64,000 bases of DNA. Origin: Flammeovirgaceae bacterium UBA6059. Its GTDB lineage: Bacteria > Bacteroidota > Bacteroidia > Cytophagales > Cyclobacteriaceae. The notes beneath the pieces were generated by a model. That model made no database searches. It had not been told where the DNA came from and saw only the letters and a list, made by a program, of their open reading frames with translations. Numbering within the stretch: position 1 is the first letter of the stretch; every line of letters starts with the position of its first letter. The stretch is from positions 52,130 through 116,129 of the forward strand of contig DIYH01000016.1 in NCBI GenBank assembly GCA_002435755.1, read 5' to 3'. Shown piece after piece: positions 26,210 to 34,641 of this stretch. The translations under genes were made by a program, and so were the position numbers.

Positions 26210-26257
26210 ACACTCATCAGCACAAAATACAACACTCATCAGTATTTAACCTGATGA
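26210..26257. promoter_or_regulatory. Repeated TCATCAG sites upstream of pckG
   Basis: The 11-mer ACACTCATCAG occurs twice in direct orientation with a 22-base period (about two helical turns), followed by CTGATGA, the same core in the opposite orientation. The set lies about 72-119 bases upstream of pckG. It resembles an operator array for a regulator of gluconeogenesis; the protein that would bind is not known. Confidence 0.4.
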
Positions 26258-26376
26258 TTGACAGGCAATCGGTTGCACGGATGAGCTTTCTAATAGCTAT
26301 AAATTGGGGGCTAAGTTGTTTTAGTCTAATGACCTGCCTTGGTCGGACATAAAGTATGCATTAGGATAATCAACTA

Positions 26377-27609
26377 TTAAAAATAGACTCGAATCCTTAT
26401 CATTCCGCCAACACCGCCTGAGCCGAATTCGGTAGTGTAATGTCTTCCGTAAGGAAGAAAAAGCTGACTTATTATTTCAGTGTTATTGCCTACGGAATAT
26501 TCTACTCTTGGATAAACCATATAACTTCCATCCGATATGTTCCAGAGCAGGAATGTTGAAATGTTCCAGTTTGTTCCGAATGGAGAATTGATACCATAAA
26601 ACAAATAATGCTTGCCTAAGCCTTCCGCATATGGGCCGAGATAATTCATCCAGTCATTGATATTATAGTTCTCATGGGTAGATATACCATTTTGGTTGAA
26701 GTAGTATTCTCCGAACATGTAGAGGCCGTTCGGAAAATAGTAATTGAGACCAACAAGGGCGTTTAAAAAGTTTGAATCGGTCGTGTTGGATTTGGAAGCG
26801 TCCATGCGATAGGCGCCTTCTCCATAAACCCCAAATCCCCCAATAGATCCTGAGAAATCCGCCCCAATCTGATGCTTCTGCTCCTTCAATTCAGTGAAGG
26901 TATACATATCTGTAGTGGAATATTGGAAGTAGACATGTGACAGTGAGACATCAAAACCGTTAATATGATTCTTGAGCTTGATGGCGTAGTTCGAGTTTTC
27001 AAATTGTTCGGAGACATTCATCACACCAGTGAACGTGGCTTGATTGGACAACAGATACTCGACTTTCACGGCATTTACCCCAACAAGCTCATAGGTTGGA
27101 TCCAACATGTTTCTGGCTTGAAAAACGTTCGTTGGGTTCCATATGTAACCGGTACCCCACGGAAGCTGCTGCTTACCGATTCTCACATTTACCTTGTCCG
27201 CATAAATCGTAACGTAGGCGTTATCAAATAGAAAACCATCGTTCAATGGATTTGTAAATCCATCCGCAACCTCCTTGTAGGGCTGACCTAATTCGTTGAT
27301 ATAATCGGAGACGACTCGTTTGGGTAAAAAATTTAAGGTATTTTGCTGCGTTCTTCCATGAAAAGTCCGGTAATTGATGTTTCCAAAGAAGCTCACTTTG
27401 TCATCAATCTTAGCATTTAGGTTCAGTCTGAGCAAATTGTAGTTCGTCATGGAATACTCCGAATGCTGCACTTGCCCAAGCAGCTGATTTTCAAAGAATC
27501 CGGATATTCGTAACTTATCTATTATAGTCGAATCAAGCTGCGCAAGACAGGCCTGAGACACGATGGACAAAGCCACCGATACGAAAATCCTGAGGGATCG
27601 ATTTCTCAC
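26377..27609 (-). CDS. Outer-membrane beta-barrel protein of the RND/LolA-like operon
   Basis: A 410-residue exported protein: signal peptide MRNRSLRIFVSVALSIVSQACLAQ, then alternating amphipathic strands and a C-terminal aromatic residue (RIRVYF), both typical of outer-membrane barrels. FFGNINYRTFHGR and VRIGKQQLPWGTGYIWNPTNVF resemble the DUF1302/alginate-export porin group. It is the third gene of an operon after the RND transporter and the LolA-like protein, separated by 11 bases from the latter. In Proteobacteria similar trios of RND protein, LolA/DUF1329-like carrier and DUF1302 barrel move lipids or sterols across the envelope. Here that role is an inference. Confidence 0.7.
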   Translation of the reverse strand: MRNRSLRIFVSVALSIVSQACLAQLDSTIIDKLRISGFFENQLLGQVQHSEYSMTNYNLLRLNLNAKIDDKVSFFGNINYRTFHGRTQQNTLNFLPKRVVSDYINELGQPYKEVADGFTNPLNDGFLFDNAYVTIYADKVNVRIGKQQLPWGTGYIWNPTNVFQARNMLDPTYELVGVNAVKVEYLLSNQATFTGVMNVSEQFENSNYAIKLKNHINGFDVSLSHVYFQYSTTDMYTFTELKEQKHQIGADFSGSIGGFGVYGEGAYRMDASKSNTTDSNFLNALVGLNYYFPNGLYMFGEYYFNQNGISTHENYNINDWMNYLGPYAEGLGKHYLFYGINSPFGTNWNISTFLLWNISDGSYMVYPRVEYSVGNNTEIISQLFLPYGRHYTTEFGSGGVGGMIRIRVYF

Positions 27610-27620
27610 TTATCTGGTGT

Positions 27621-28364
27621 TTAGTTCCTCTTTAAATAGTTGGTAGAAAACCGGCTGTCGTCTAAGTCAATATTGACTTCAATTTCCTTTGTTTCGAGCA
27701 AGGTCTTACTCCCAGATTCGTTGTTCTGCATTTCTAGTTTCATTGCTATCCAGTAGTCTTCGACCTTTTGCACATTGGAGGCATAAAGTGTTTTTGATAG
27801 CAACTGTTCTTCGTAATATTCAACCTTTGATACAACGAAGTTTTGCTTATTGACCCAAAAAATCAGTTTGGCATAATCAGGGCCCGAATCGGTAGGAATG
27901 GCTTGTATGATGTAATGGTCTACACCGGTGATTACCTCTGAGTCGAGTAGCTCCATGCTGAAGTCTTCCTGATAATCCCTTTGCTCCAAATCCTGGTATG
28001 AGAAGTCGCTTCCTTGAACTTTTTGTTTTCGTGCGTTGCTAGCAAGGTGGCGTACACGATCGGTACGTGGCGTATAAAACCATATGTCATCTCCTCCATT
28101 TAGCATCAAAATCTTGTCTCCTTTTACTCTGGCTGGGCCGGTATACAGTGAAAATTGATCATCTCCTGAATTCTTAGAAAAACCTTGGATTGATAAAACC
28201 CTGGATTTGCCTTTGGAGGTGATAATAGTTTGATCCACCTGGGTGATCGACGAAGGGATCTTTTCGTTTTTCTCCACTCGATTTATAATCTCATCCAGAG
28301 ATAAGTTTTGAGCATTTGATGAATAAATCAGGGTCATTAATAAAATGGACATAATGGTTTTCAT
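27621..28364 (-). CDS. LolA-like outer-membrane lipoprotein-sorting family protein
   Basis: About 247 residues from the start chosen here, with a Sec-type signal peptide (MKTIMSILLMTLIYSSNAQ). The mature part has the LolA-like half-barrel pattern of pfam17131: ARVKGDKILMLNGGDDIWFYTPRTDRVRHLASNARKQ and the Asp/Glu-rich LEQRDYQEDF. Such proteins carry lipid or lipoprotein in the periplasm. The frame is open for 60 residues upstream and includes a second hydrophobic stretch (from MNVTKPTFVIATLVLTALL), so a longer N-terminus starting near 28478 is possible. It lies between the RND gene and the barrel gene. Confidence 0.82.
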   Translation of the reverse strand: MKTIMSILLMTLIYSSNAQNLSLDEIINRVEKNEKIPSSITQVDQTIITSKGKSRVLSIQGFSKNSGDDQFSLYTGPARVKGDKILMLNGGDDIWFYTPRTDRVRHLASNARKQKVQGSDFSYQDLEQRDYQEDFSMELLDSEVITGVDHYIIQAIPTDSGPDYAKLIFWVNKQNFVVSKVEYYEEQLLSKTLYASNVQKVEDYWIAMKLEMQNNESGSKTLLETKEIEVNIDLDDSRFSTNYLKRN

Positions 28365-28494
28365 GTTTCTTTCTTTTTTGAGTGATACTATTTTTTTGAT
28401 TTTTAGCCCTGTACCTATTATCAGCAATGCAGTCAACACTAGTGTCGCGATGACGAAAGTGGGCTTAGTTACGTTCATAATGTGTAGTAGGAAC

Positions 28495-31275
28495 CTATTG
28501 GATTGTCTTATTGCGAGAAATAGAAAGTAGGGCGGGTAATACAACCAATGTTGCTAAGAGTATGGTGATAATACCTATAGCAAGGGTTATGCCCAGACTG
28601 GCAAGTCCACGGTGCGAGGAAAATCCCAACGCCCCGAATGCAAGAAACGTGGTTATTGATGTTAGCAGTACGGCTTTACCAGTGCTATTGAATATAGTTC
28701 TCAAATTGCCTAGCCCCTCTATTTTGTACCTATGCATTATATGAACGCCATAGTCTATGGCAATGCCAAGTATGAGTGGCAGTCCCATTACATTCAGTAG
28801 ATTCAGTTTCATTCCAATCATTTGCATTATGCCGATCATCCATATTGTACCAAGAATGAGTGGAATCATGGTCAGTAATGCTGCTTTGAGGTTTTTAAAA
28901 TCCAATATGAGAAGAACAAGTACCACCAGCAGAGTGAGTATTGCAGCAAGAGATCCATCTTTTCCGATCAACTTGATTAAGACATGGTAAATGACCGGTG
29001 TGCCAGTTATGTGCTCATTGATCTGTTGCATTTGGGCTGAAAAACTCTCTAAGAAGCTGAGATTCCAGATTTGTTCCTTAGGAAACATAGTGACTAAGAA
29101 TTGGGACTTGTCTTTACTTATGAACTGTGATAGAATATCCTCAGGCACCAAATCAAGGCTTATTTTTTCGGTAGAACTCATCGAGAGCGCCGTATTTCTC
29201 AAGTGAGGTTCGTAGTGATTTTGGAAGATGTTTAAGGCTTCAACAGCATGTTTGGGGTTGCTCTGAATCAACTGTGTCAATTCACTAACAATTCTAGACC
29301 GATCTCCTATAGGCAGATCAGGATCACCGATGATTTCTTTTGCCTTTTCATCTAATCTATCTTGGCCTCCCGTATAGGCTATTTGAGCAATTTCAATCAC
29401 ATTGTCTTCTAACCTATAGAGTTCGTCAATAAGCTCTTCAATATCATGTTCAACTAGTGTGTCAGATTTATTATCACTTAGAAATTGGCGAATCTTGATT
29501 AAATGTGGCACTCTTTCTAAATACTGCTTGTCGGAAGGAACAAAATCTGAAATGGCGCTTACAAGACCGATTCGGGGTACATCTTTAGCCTTTTCAGCAA
29601 TAACCCGACTTTCTTCAATGGTACTTGTGGCAACCAATACTATATCTGGAGAGGTATTGAACTTTTCGACTAAAGAGTCCTGCATCGCAACACTGACAAG
29701 ACCCTTAGGCTCTAAACTCATAAAGTCGTAGTTGAATTCTATATCTTTAGCTTTAACTAATGTTAGCACTGTGACGGCCAATGCTATGGATAAGTATACC
29801 GCGGGTCTTTTTCGGATTGTCTCGGATAGATTACCCAGAAATCGAAATGATGGGGTCCTCAACTGATCGTGTTTTTGATTCTTTCTATCGATTTTCCATT
29901 GCAATTCTTCAGATCGAATATCCTTGTCAGGATGAGCTACAAGTTCCTTTTTTAGCTTGAGCACCTTCCTTCTTCTGGAGTTATCGATGAATGCCAGCAA
30001 GGCCGGAAGTATAGTAAAGGAAGACAGCATGGTCAGCAGTACGCCTGTTCCACTGATCAAACCAAATTCTTTCATACCGGCATTTTCGGAGACCATTAGA
30101 GAGTAGAAGGCCAGAGAGGTAGTAAATGCTCCAAGCAGAATGCCACCTCCAGATTTAGCAAAGGTGCTCTTCATCGATTCTTTAATGTTTAATCCATCCG
30201 ACCTATTTTCTAAATAGCCAGAAATGACATGAATATTAAAGTCAATGCCAAGACCAATAAGTATTACTCCGAAAATGGAGGTCATGATGTTGAGATGTCC
30301 TACAAAAAGGGTAGCAAAACCAGTAGTCCAAATGATACCGACGATCAGACTAACCCCGGCCAACAAAGGTGAACTCCACATTCTAAAAGAGATGATAAAT
30401 GCAGCAATGATCAGGATGAAGGACAAGATGGACGTGAAGTTGGAATCTTCACTTAGCGCTTTATTTTCTTCCACGATCAAAGCCATTGATCCCGCTATTC
30501 CTACTTCGTCAATGCCTGGATACTTAGCTGAAACCGAATGAATGATTGAATTAATCTCGTTGATCAAAAGTGTCGATTGGTCAATATCATCAGTTGTGAA
30601 TTTTGGAAACGCTGTAATCACTATCATATCTTTCATTGGTGACATCATGTATTCCTCACCCATTAGAATATGATCCACAGCCCTTTGTGCGTTTTCGGCC
30701 GTTATGTTAGTTCCTTTAATAAAGTCATACATGGTCTCTAACCACACATTGATTCCATCTAATGAAGTGATGGCATTATTTTCTCTTTCAGAGTTGGAGA
30801 CACCTTCGTTATCTGCGATGTATGTTTCTTCGAAATTGTCGTTAATGCCAGTCAGATACCCTTTGAGTCCAAGGTGTTCATAAGAAGATACACTGGTCTT
30901 AAGGTCCTTTGTCTTTAATAGCATAAGTGCATGCTTTCTTAAAAAGCTGCGATTGATCTTATAGCTAACTCTGTAGACATACTCGTCGAGTCTATTAATT
31001 TCAGGTGCGACCTCTTCGGCAAATCTTTTTAAGTCTTCAGTATTACCGAGTGCAGTGATGATCACATTTGAAGCCGCCTCGAAATCCTCGGTCATGTTGT
31101 TATAGCCTTTCACGGCAGGATGACTTTGTGGCATCAAATCCTTCATATTGGCTTTGATGACCAATTTTTCAGATAGGATACCGCACGTGATAGTAATTCC
31201 TAAACCTATGATCAGGACAGCTCTATTGCGCTTTACAGAGAGATGGGCAAACCATGCTAAAAGTTTTGATTTCAT
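28495..31275 (-). CDS. MMPL/RND-superfamily transporter
   Basis: A 926-residue inner-membrane transporter of the MMPL/hydrophobe-exporter RND branch. Each half has a periplasmic domain followed by a group of helices: SMALIVEENKAL to FGLISGTGVLLTMLSSFTILPALLAFIDN in the first, and IYHVLIKLIGKDGSLAAILTLLVVLVL to LAIGIITILLATLVVLPALL in the second. GLGIDFNIHVISGYLE and GIAIDYGVHIMHRYK are the paired helix-4-type motifs with conserved acidic residues. The start is set at MKSKLLAWFAHLSVKRNRAV rather than 60 bases upstream. It heads a probable operon with the LolA-like carrier and barrel. Confidence 0.93.
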   Translation of the reverse strand: MKSKLLAWFAHLSVKRNRAVLIIGLGITITCGILSEKLVIKANMKDLMPQSHPAVKGYNNMTEDFEAASNVIITALGNTEDLKRFAEEVAPEINRLDEYVYRVSYKINRSFLRKHALMLLKTKDLKTSVSSYEHLGLKGYLTGINDNFEETYIADNEGVSNSERENNAITSLDGINVWLETMYDFIKGTNITAENAQRAVDHILMGEEYMMSPMKDMIVITAFPKFTTDDIDQSTLLINEINSIIHSVSAKYPGIDEVGIAGSMALIVEENKALSEDSNFTSILSFILIIAAFIISFRMWSSPLLAGVSLIVGIIWTTGFATLFVGHLNIMTSIFGVILIGLGIDFNIHVISGYLENRSDGLNIKESMKSTFAKSGGGILLGAFTTSLAFYSLMVSENAGMKEFGLISGTGVLLTMLSSFTILPALLAFIDNSRRRKVLKLKKELVAHPDKDIRSEELQWKIDRKNQKHDQLRTPSFRFLGNLSETIRKRPAVYLSIALAVTVLTLVKAKDIEFNYDFMSLEPKGLVSVAMQDSLVEKFNTSPDIVLVATSTIEESRVIAEKAKDVPRIGLVSAISDFVPSDKQYLERVPHLIKIRQFLSDNKSDTLVEHDIEELIDELYRLEDNVIEIAQIAYTGGQDRLDEKAKEIIGDPDLPIGDRSRIVSELTQLIQSNPKHAVEALNIFQNHYEPHLRNTALSMSSTEKISLDLVPEDILSQFISKDKSQFLVTMFPKEQIWNLSFLESFSAQMQQINEHITGTPVIYHVLIKLIGKDGSLAAILTLLVVLVLLILDFKNLKAALLTMIPLILGTIWMIGIMQMIGMKLNLLNVMGLPLILGIAIDYGVHIMHRYKIEGLGNLRTIFNSTGKAVLLTSITTFLAFGALGFSSHRGLASLGITLAIGIITILLATLVVLPALLSISRNKTIQ

Positions 31276-31328
31276 TTTCTTTCTTGTAAAAATTTGACGC
31301 CAAGAAAGGGATGCCAGCAATCGAAATC

Positions 31329-31416
31329 GTCTCAATGGAACTAATGAGACCTTCGAAAAGTCTCAATAAGTCATATGATCTTATCGTTCAGTGACTTATA
31401 GATTTTAAAATGAGAC
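31329..31416. promoter_or_regulatory. Cluster of GTCTCA dyads upstream of the RND operon
   Basis: GTCTCA occurs four times in 88 bases, in alternating orientation: forward at 31329 and 31360, reverse at 31345 and 31411. The first three are spaced 16 and 15 bases apart. An 8-bp dyad, ATAAGTCA (31366-31373) with TGACTTAT (31392-31399), lies between the last two. The cluster fills the 148-base gap between the membrane AraC-type regulator gene and the RND gene, a plausible operator region for that regulator. Confidence 0.5.
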
Positions 31417-31423
31417 CTATTGA

Positions 31424-32590
31424 CTATTCTGGTCGAATAAATTCTTGCTGAAATTGTGAAGGAGTGTACCCGGTGTAGTTCTTAAATGTGCGATTAAAGG
31501 TAGCTTTTGAGTTAAAGCCGCAATCCAGAGCAATGGCGAGAATGGTATATTTTGAGCTTTGATCCGAGGCTATTCTCCTTTTCACTTCGTCAATACGGTA
31601 GTGATTGACAAACTCATAAAAATTCTTTCGGACCCTGTTGTTGAGAATATGCGAAAGATAATGGGAAGACACCCCCATCAGCTTAGCCAATTGATAGAGG
31701 GATAGTGTGCTATTCAGGTACGGTTGCTCGCGCTGCATGTACTCGTCTAAAAGTTCGACAAACTTCCTATCCTGGTTTTCATTCTTTTCACCATCTTCCT
31801 TGATCATAGAAATCTTTGAAGTCGTTTTGCTCATGGATTTTCTTACAATCGCGTCCGTCTGATGTGCTCGATGGGTAAATATGTTGCCTTGACGATAGCC
31901 GAAATACCCTAGTAGGTAAATAAAAAGTGTGAATAAGGCGTATCCTATAAAGTCGAGATTAGAATACAGCTGGATAGAGGTTTCAAGCGACGTAAACCTC
32001 AGAAAGTAGACATAGACTACCGCAATAAGAAAGAATAGTGAGATGCCGGTCAATACGATGGCCAGCTTTTTTAGCCATATCAAATTGATTGTGTCATCAA
32101 ACGAATATGTCCTTTTTATGTATAGATCATGCTTGCTGATGAGTCGGAAAACGACTATCAGGTAGCCAATACTGCATGCTGTGGCGATCAAGAGACTCAC
32201 TAATATCAGCGGGGATAAACCGCGGCTTAATGTGTTGGCTTTTTCTAGTTCATTCAACCTGATGAAAGGAAACGATGTGGCATAAACTAGCAAGCAGGGT
32301 AAAAGATGGATAAACCACCTCCACTCAAGTCGCTCATGCCCCGATATGACAGATTTTGCATATACATACATTAATGAATAGTATAATACGATGATGCCAG
32401 CGTCAGACCCGACATAGGCCAGGTAGGTCGGCTGCAGGAGAAAAAGCCAATAGGCAAACGCCAGGTGCAAGGCCAGAACTCCGAGCCATGCTGCCAATAT
32501 TTTATCATGAAGCTTTCCCTTCTTTTTACCGATGAGTAGTAAGCAAAAGAAAAGCGCCTGAGCTGCACCGATGATCAGAATTACTTGCAC
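31424..32590 (-). CDS. AraC-family regulator with N-terminal multi-helix membrane domain
   Basis: A 388-residue protein with about seven hydrophobic helices in residues 1-230 (from IGAAQALFFCLLLIGKK to FIGYALFTLFIYLLGYFGY), a charged linker, and an AraC DNA-binding domain at the C-terminus (LSLYQLAKLMGVSSHYLSHILNN and AIALDCGFNSKATFNRTFKNYTGYTPSQFQQEF). It is thus a membrane-bound transcription factor that probably senses something in or at the inner membrane. It lies directly upstream of and in line with the RND/LolA-like/barrel operon, separated from it by a dyad-rich region, so that operon is its likely target. Confidence 0.9.
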   Translation of the reverse strand: MQVILIIGAAQALFFCLLLIGKKKGKLHDKILAAWLGVLALHLAFAYWLFLLQPTYLAYVGSDAGIIVLYYSLMYVYAKSVISGHERLEWRWFIHLLPCLLVYATSFPFIRLNELEKANTLSRGLSPLILVSLLIATACSIGYLIVVFRLISKHDLYIKRTYSFDDTINLIWLKKLAIVLTGISLFFLIAVVYVYFLRFTSLETSIQLYSNLDFIGYALFTLFIYLLGYFGYRQGNIFTHRAHQTDAIVRKSMSKTTSKISMIKEDGEKNENQDRKFVELLDEYMQREQPYLNSTLSLYQLAKLMGVSSHYLSHILNNRVRKNFYEFVNHYRIDEVKRRIASDQSSKYTILAIALDCGFNSKATFNRTFKNYTGYTPSQFQQEFIRPE

Positions 32591-32792
32591 CTAAATCAGA
32601 TGTTTCATGTGAATCCTACCAAGATTAAAGAGAACTCATATAATCGATATTAGAAATCAGACAAAGATACTTATAGGCGGTGATTCAGGGCTAAGCGCAC
32701 GATAGGTGAGCAATTTATTAAGGTAAAACATATGACCTTTTCTGCCGGTTGTACACTTCTTCAAGTAGTGATCGGACGACCGAACTGTAATC

Positions 32793-32822
32793 AAAAAAGC
32801 CCTGTCAGAAACAGGGCTTTTA
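32793..32822 (-). terminator. Rho-independent terminator after pckA
   Basis: GCCCTGT and ACAGGGC form a perfect 7-bp stem with a 5-base loop, flanked by A6 on the left and T4 on the right, so on the minus strand the hairpin is followed by six T. It lies just after the pckA stop. Confidence 0.9.
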
Positions 32823-32843
32823 CAATGCTAATAATTAGCTGGT

Positions 32844-34424
32844 TTATTCGTCATTCGGTTTTGGAGCACCTGCCATGATCTCATCGTTGGCATAGTCTTC
32901 AAATTTTTTAAAATTCTCGTTGAATGCGCGAGCCAGTGCGTTGGCCTTCTCATAGTAGCCATCATCGTTTTTCCAGGTAGCCTTGGCGCTAAGAACAGTG
33001 TTCGGTACCCCAGGACAACTCGATGGAAAGCTAACACCAAAGATCGTGTGTTTTCTATAGCCTACATTGCTCAGATCACCCTCAAGGGCAGCCGAGATCA
33101 TCGCACGCGTGTACTTCAGCTTGATACGGCTACCTACACCGTAAGGTCCACCCGACCAGCCAGTATTGATCAACCATACGTTCACTGAGCTTTCTTCCAT
33201 CTTCTTACCCAGCATCTCAGCATATACAGTCGGATGCAATGGCATAAACGGTGCACCAAAGCATGCAGAGAAAGCTGTGACTGGTTCGGTGATACCTGCT
33301 TCGGTACCAGCTACTTTTGCCGTATAGCCTGAAATGAAGTGATACATGGCTTGCCCCTTATCTAGTTTTGAAATAGGAGGCAATACTCCAAATGCGTCAC
33401 ATGTCAAGAAAAATATATTATTGGGGATTGCTCCAATGGAGTGCTCCAGTGCATTATTGATGTGATAGATAGGATAGGAGACCCGAGTGTTTTCGGTGAC
33501 AGAGCTATTCGTATAATCTACAGTGCGCGTACCAGGGTAGAATCGTGTGTTTTCCAGGATAGCTTCGAATTTGACGGCATCCCAGATGTCAGGTTCTTTC
33601 TCTTTGCTCAAGTCTATCGCTTTAGCGTAGCACCCGCCTTCAAAGTTAAAAATGTGATCTTCGGCCCAGCCGTGCTCATCGTCTCCGATAAGCTTACGCT
33701 TAGGATCAGCCGAGAGCGTAGTTTTGCCTGTTCCTGATAGGCCAAAGAAAATGGCTGTATCACCTTTATCGCCCACGTTAGCAGAGCAGTGCATGCTCAA
33801 CACCCCTTTCTGATGTGGGAGAATAAAGTTGAGCGCAGAAAAGATGCCTTTCTTCATTTCACCAGTGTAAGCAGTACCACCTATGATGATCATTCTTTTG
33901 GTCATATTTAGAATGGCAAAGTTGGCTTGGCGTGTACCATCTACCTCAGGATCAGCTTCAAACCCTGGGGCGCAAAGGATGGTAAACTCTGGATCAAAGC
34001 TTTCTAGTTCTTCCTGGGAGGGGCGTAGGAACATGTTGTAGCAGAACATATTCTGCCATGGGATGGTGTTGTACACCCTCAAGCTCATCTTGTAATTGTC
34101 ATCAGCACAGACAAAGGCATCTCTTACGAAAAGCTCTTTATCCTTCATGTAAGCCTTTATCTTCTCCTCAAGAGCATCAAACTTTTCAGGTGAGAAAGGT
34201 TTGTTGATAGGTCCCCACCAGACAGCCTCCTCTGTGATGTTGTCTTTGACAATAAAACGATCTTGAGGTGACCTACCGGTAAATTTGCCCGTGTCCACCA
34301 TTAGCGCTCCGGTATCATTGAGTACACCAAGCTCCTTTTTTAGTGTCTCCTCGACTAGCTCAGCTGAAGTGAGGTTGTGATGAGCTGGGTTCCCAATCGG
34401 TAATAGGTTCTTTGTTTTTGTCAT
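32844..34424 (-). CDS. pckA: Phosphoenolpyruvate carboxykinase (ATP)
   Basis: A 526-residue ATP-dependent PEPCK, full length for the family. The kinase-1 P-loop is GLSGTGKTTLS (residues 228-238), followed by the kinase-2 region with DDEHGW that binds the metal ions. The substrate site RSPQDRFIV near residue 51 and the Lys-containing GGTAYTGEMKKG are present. The enzyme catalyses oxaloacetate and ATP to phosphoenolpyruvate, ADP and CO2 and can also run in reverse under fermentative conditions. It is monocistronic with a strong terminator. A second, GTP-type enzyme lies about 6.7 kb away on the same strand. Confidence 0.97.
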   Translation of the reverse strand: MTKTKNLLPIGNPAHHNLTSAELVEETLKKELGVLNDTGALMVDTGKFTGRSPQDRFIVKDNITEEAVWWGPINKPFSPEKFDALEEKIKAYMKDKELFVRDAFVCADDNYKMSLRVYNTIPWQNMFCYNMFLRPSQEELESFDPEFTILCAPGFEADPEVDGTRQANFAILNMTKRMIIIGGTAYTGEMKKGIFSALNFILPHQKGVLSMHCSANVGDKGDTAIFFGLSGTGKTTLSADPKRKLIGDDEHGWAEDHIFNFEGGCYAKAIDLSKEKEPDIWDAVKFEAILENTRFYPGTRTVDYTNSSVTENTRVSYPIYHINNALEHSIGAIPNNIFFLTCDAFGVLPPISKLDKGQAMYHFISGYTAKVAGTEAGITEPVTAFSACFGAPFMPLHPTVYAEMLGKKMEESSVNVWLINTGWSGGPYGVGSRIKLKYTRAMISAALEGDLSNVGYRKHTIFGVSFPSSCPGVPNTVLSAKATWKNDDGYYEKANALARAFNENFKKFEDYANDEIMAGAPKPNDE

Positions 34425-34641
34425 TTAGCTAGACTTTAGAAGTAAGTAGGTTTATGTTGTTTCAATGTTGATATGCAAAATTAGTTTTGAGTCAATACCG
34501 GAAACATGATTTATGGCAGTTTCTCGATGAAGTGTAAAACCACAGGATATAATTGTAGCGAAGTTTCGAAATCGATTGCAAAACTGCATCAGTTATGCCA
34601 GATGTAAAAATGTAAATTGAAAGTAGGATAGGACTTTTCAG

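Noticed and set aside
30245..30541. A 98-codon plus-strand frame
   Set aside because: It is antisense to the RND transporter membrane region, a common source of chance open frames.
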